This document shows positions 4,703-6,353 of a stretch of 6,353 nt of DNA, one piece after another. Position 1 is the stretch's first letter. Every line of letters begins with the position of its first letter. This DNA is from Desulfocapsa sp. Lineage in GTDB: Bacteria; Desulfobacterota; Desulfobulbia; Desulfobulbales; Desulfocapsaceae. The notes below the pieces were generated by a model. That model was given only the letters and a program-made list of their open reading frames with translations. It was not told the DNA's origin and ran no database searches. Made by a program: the position numbers and the translations under genes. Location of the stretch: positions 1 through 6,353 of the forward strand of contig DAOVZA010000139.1 in assembly GCA_030635405.1 (NCBI GenBank), in the 5' to 3' direction.

Positions 4703-6353
4703 TTAAAGTGTTAAGCTATTTAACTCAGCCAATATTCTTTGCAACACTGTAAACAGTCGTTCTGGCGAGTCAATGGTGGCTGGAACAATAAGCCTGCCAT
4801 CTGGAGTAAGCCTCTTTGGGGGGCCTTTTCTTTTTTTGCTGCCCTTTTGCAGATAGCCAAGAATTTTGGCGGGATCAAGTGGAGTGCTGTCCGTGAAGGA
4901 GAAGACAAAGGAGTCTTTACCTTTCTCAAGTTTACTGACGCCAAGTTCTCTAAGATCTTTTTTGAGGGCAACAATTTTAAAGAGATTCTGTGTTTCCTCA
5001 GGCACCTTTCCGTAACGATCTGCGAGTTCTTCAAGTAGATCATCGTATAGTTGTGCAGTTGTTGTTGAAAGGGCAGAAATTCTACGATAAGCAATGTAGC
5101 GCTGGCTGATATCCGGAATATAGTATTCAGGTATATAGGCAGAAATCTGAAGATTGATTTCAGCCTCAGGCAAGTCGATTGGAACAGTCTCATCGATGCC
5201 TGCGGCAGCCCGGGCTTTCATGTCAGCCACGGTTTTCTGAAGAAGATCAAGGTACAGATCATAACCAATTGCTGCAATGTGGCCTGATTGAGAGACACCA
5301 AGAAGGTTGCCGCCACCCCTGATTTGCAGATCGCTCATGGCAAGTTTGAAGCCACCCCCGAGTTCATTGCACTCCATGAGGGCGCGCAGGCGATCTTTGG
5401 AATCTTTACTTAAGCTATCAAGGGATGGCACAAGCAGATATGCAAAAGCCTGGACGGAGGATCTACCGACCCGGCCGCGCAGTTGATATATTTCAGCAAG
5501 ACCGAGCATGTCGGCGCGGTTGATAATCATTGTGTTTGCTGATGGAATATCAAGGCCAGATTCGATGATGGTTGTGGCCACCAGAACGTCAATTTCACGA
5601 TTTACAAAACGAAACATGATCTCTTCGAGTTCTTTTCCACTCATCTGACCGTGGGCTACGGCAATTCGAGCTTCAGGAACAAGTGTCTGAACGTTACTTG
5701 CCATTTTGTAAATCGACTTTACACGGTTGTGAACAAAAAAGACCTGTCCGCCACGGCGTATTTCCTTTAACACTGCTTCCTTAATAACAAGATCGTCGTA
5801 TTTTGAAACAAAGGTCTTTACGGGTCTTCTATGTTCAGGTGGGCTTGATATTACGGAGAGGTCACGGATGGAAAGCAGCGACATCTGCAATGTTCTTGGT
5901 ATTGGGGTTGCGGTGAGTGTGAGGATGTCTACTTCAGATTTGATCTGCTTGATCTTTTCTTTATGGCTCACTCCAAAGCGATGTTCTTCATCTATGATGA
6001 GAAGACCGAGCTCATGGTATTTGATATCCTTTGAAAGCAGGCGATGGGTACCGATGACAATATCTATTTTACCGCTGCCAAGATCTTTAATAATTCTTTT
6101 TTGTTCAGCTGGAGAGCGAAAACGGTTGATGCATTCCACCGTAACCGGAAATCCCTGCATTCGTTCTTTGAATGTTTTGGCATGCTGTTCGGCAAGAACC
6201 GTGGTGGGAACAAGAATGGCAACCTGTAGTCCATCTTCCACAACCTTGAACGCGGCTCGTACGGCAACTTCAGTTTTTCCGAAACCAACATCACCACATA
6301 AAAGCCTATCTAAGGGTTTTTCTTTCTCCAAATCTTCTTTTATTTCTTGAATG
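4703..6353 (-). CDS. mfd: Transcription-repair coupling factor Mfd, C-terminal half (5' end beyond window)
   Basis: Mfd displaces RNA polymerase stalled at DNA lesions and recruits UvrA. The visible 549 residues are the SF2 translocase core and the C-terminal domain. Counting from the Leu codon at 6331: Walker A GDVGFGKTE (13-21), motif Ia VPTTVLAEQH (41-50), GTHRLL (94-99), Walker B DEEHRFG (114-120), motif III TLTATPIPRTLQMSL (138-152), motif V TTIIESGLDIPSANTMIINR (253-272) and motif VI YQLRGRVGRS (282-291). The regulatory D7-type domain follows with PEYYIPDISQRYIAYRRIS. The TTG at 6331 is not the start: the frame stays open to the window edge as IQEIKED, which fits the Mfd sequence before PLDRLLCGDVG. 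About 600 residues (UvrB-like and RNA-polymerase-binding domains) are missing only because the window ends. The distance from Walker A to the C-terminus matches full-length Mfd, so the 3' end is intact. RecG is excluded by the D7 domain. Confidence 0.97.
   Translation of the reverse strand, partial: IQEIKEDLEKEKPLDRLLCGDVGFGKTEVAVRAAFKVVEDGLQVAILVPTTVLAEQHAKTFKERMQGFPVTVECINRFRSPAEQKRIIKDLGSGKIDIVIGTHRLLSKDIKYHELGLLIIDEEHRFGVSHKEKIKQIKSEVDILTLTATPIPRTLQMSLLSIRDLSVISSPPEHRRPVKTFVSKYDDLVIKEAVLKEIRRGGQVFFVHNRVKSIYKMASNVQTLVPEARIAVAHGQMSGKELEEIMFRFVNREIDVLVATTIIESGLDIPSANTMIINRADMLGLAEIYQLRGRVGRSSVQAFAYLLVPSLDSLSKDSKDRLRALMECNELGGGFKLAMSDLQIRGGGNLLGVSQSGHIAAIGYDLYLDLLQKTVADMKARAAAGIDETVPIDLPEAEINLQISAYIPEYYIPDISQRYIAYRRISALSTTTAQLYDDLLEELADRYGKVPEETQNLFKIVALKKDLRELGVSKLEKGKDSFVFSFTDSTPLDPAKILGYLQKGSKKRKGPPKRLTPDGRLIVPATIDSPERLFTVLQRILAELNSLTL

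Noticed and set aside
6329..6331. TTG as start codon of the large minus-strand gene
   Set aside because: The frame stays open to the window edge and the upstream residues fit Mfd, so the gene is cut by the window rather than starting here.
5868..6350. 160-codon plus-strand open frame
   Set aside because: It is antisense to conserved Mfd helicase motifs. Its serine- and arginine-rich translation is typical of a shadow frame.
1..6353. CRISPR array, tRNA, rRNA or phage module
   Set aside because: No regularly spaced direct repeats, cloverleaf-like segments or phage gene signatures were found; nearly all sequence is explained by the genes and the small element.

Overview
The window suggests a moderately AT-rich, Gram-negative, probably anaerobic or microaerophilic proteobacterium-like organism. 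A sulfur-metabolising Desulfobacterota (Desulfobulbales-like) host is my best guess. It rests on the combination of a TRAP transporter, an isocitrate-lyase-superfamily C-C lyase and a rhodanese/persulfide-dioxygenase-like fusion. No rRNA or other marker gene is present to confirm it.

Left part (1-2560, + strand): an organic-acid uptake and breakdown cluster. It starts with the 3' end of a TRAP small permease (dctQ, 1-258). An unusually long 130-bp gap follows, holding a 16-bp-stem hairpin (325-360) that overlaps an alternative hairpin. Next come the complete TRAP large permease (dctM, 389-1660) and, 30 bp later, an isocitrate lyase/PEP mutase superfamily lyase (1691-2560) with the cysteine-containing KRCGH loop of true C-C lyases. 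The likely logic is that the transporter imports a carboxylic acid and the lyase cleaves it or a derivative. The solute-binding protein (DctP) would be expected upstream of the window.

Junction (2561-2728): the two halves of the window converge here. The 168-bp space is almost entirely a 151-bp miniature mobile element (2574-2724). It has 13-bp terminal inverted repeats starting GTAA/GCAA and a perfect 8-bp target duplication, CTTTCTAG. Most of the element (2574-2681) folds into one long imperfect palindrome. Taking out the element and one target copy brings the two stop codons to within 9 bp, and the duplicated target contains the stop codon of the minus-strand gene.

Right part (2729-6353, - strand, transcribed right to left): the C-terminal half of mfd (transcription-repair coupling factor), then 11 bp later a YrfG-like HAD nucleotidase. 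After a 124-bp gap with a plausible promoter comes a rhodanese + metallo-beta-lactamase-fold fusion resembling persulfide dioxygenases. That protein has the domain order reversed from the commonly described fusions and an altered HxHxDH motif, but it keeps the mononuclear iron triad. No tRNA, rRNA, CRISPR array or complete insertion sequence was seen.
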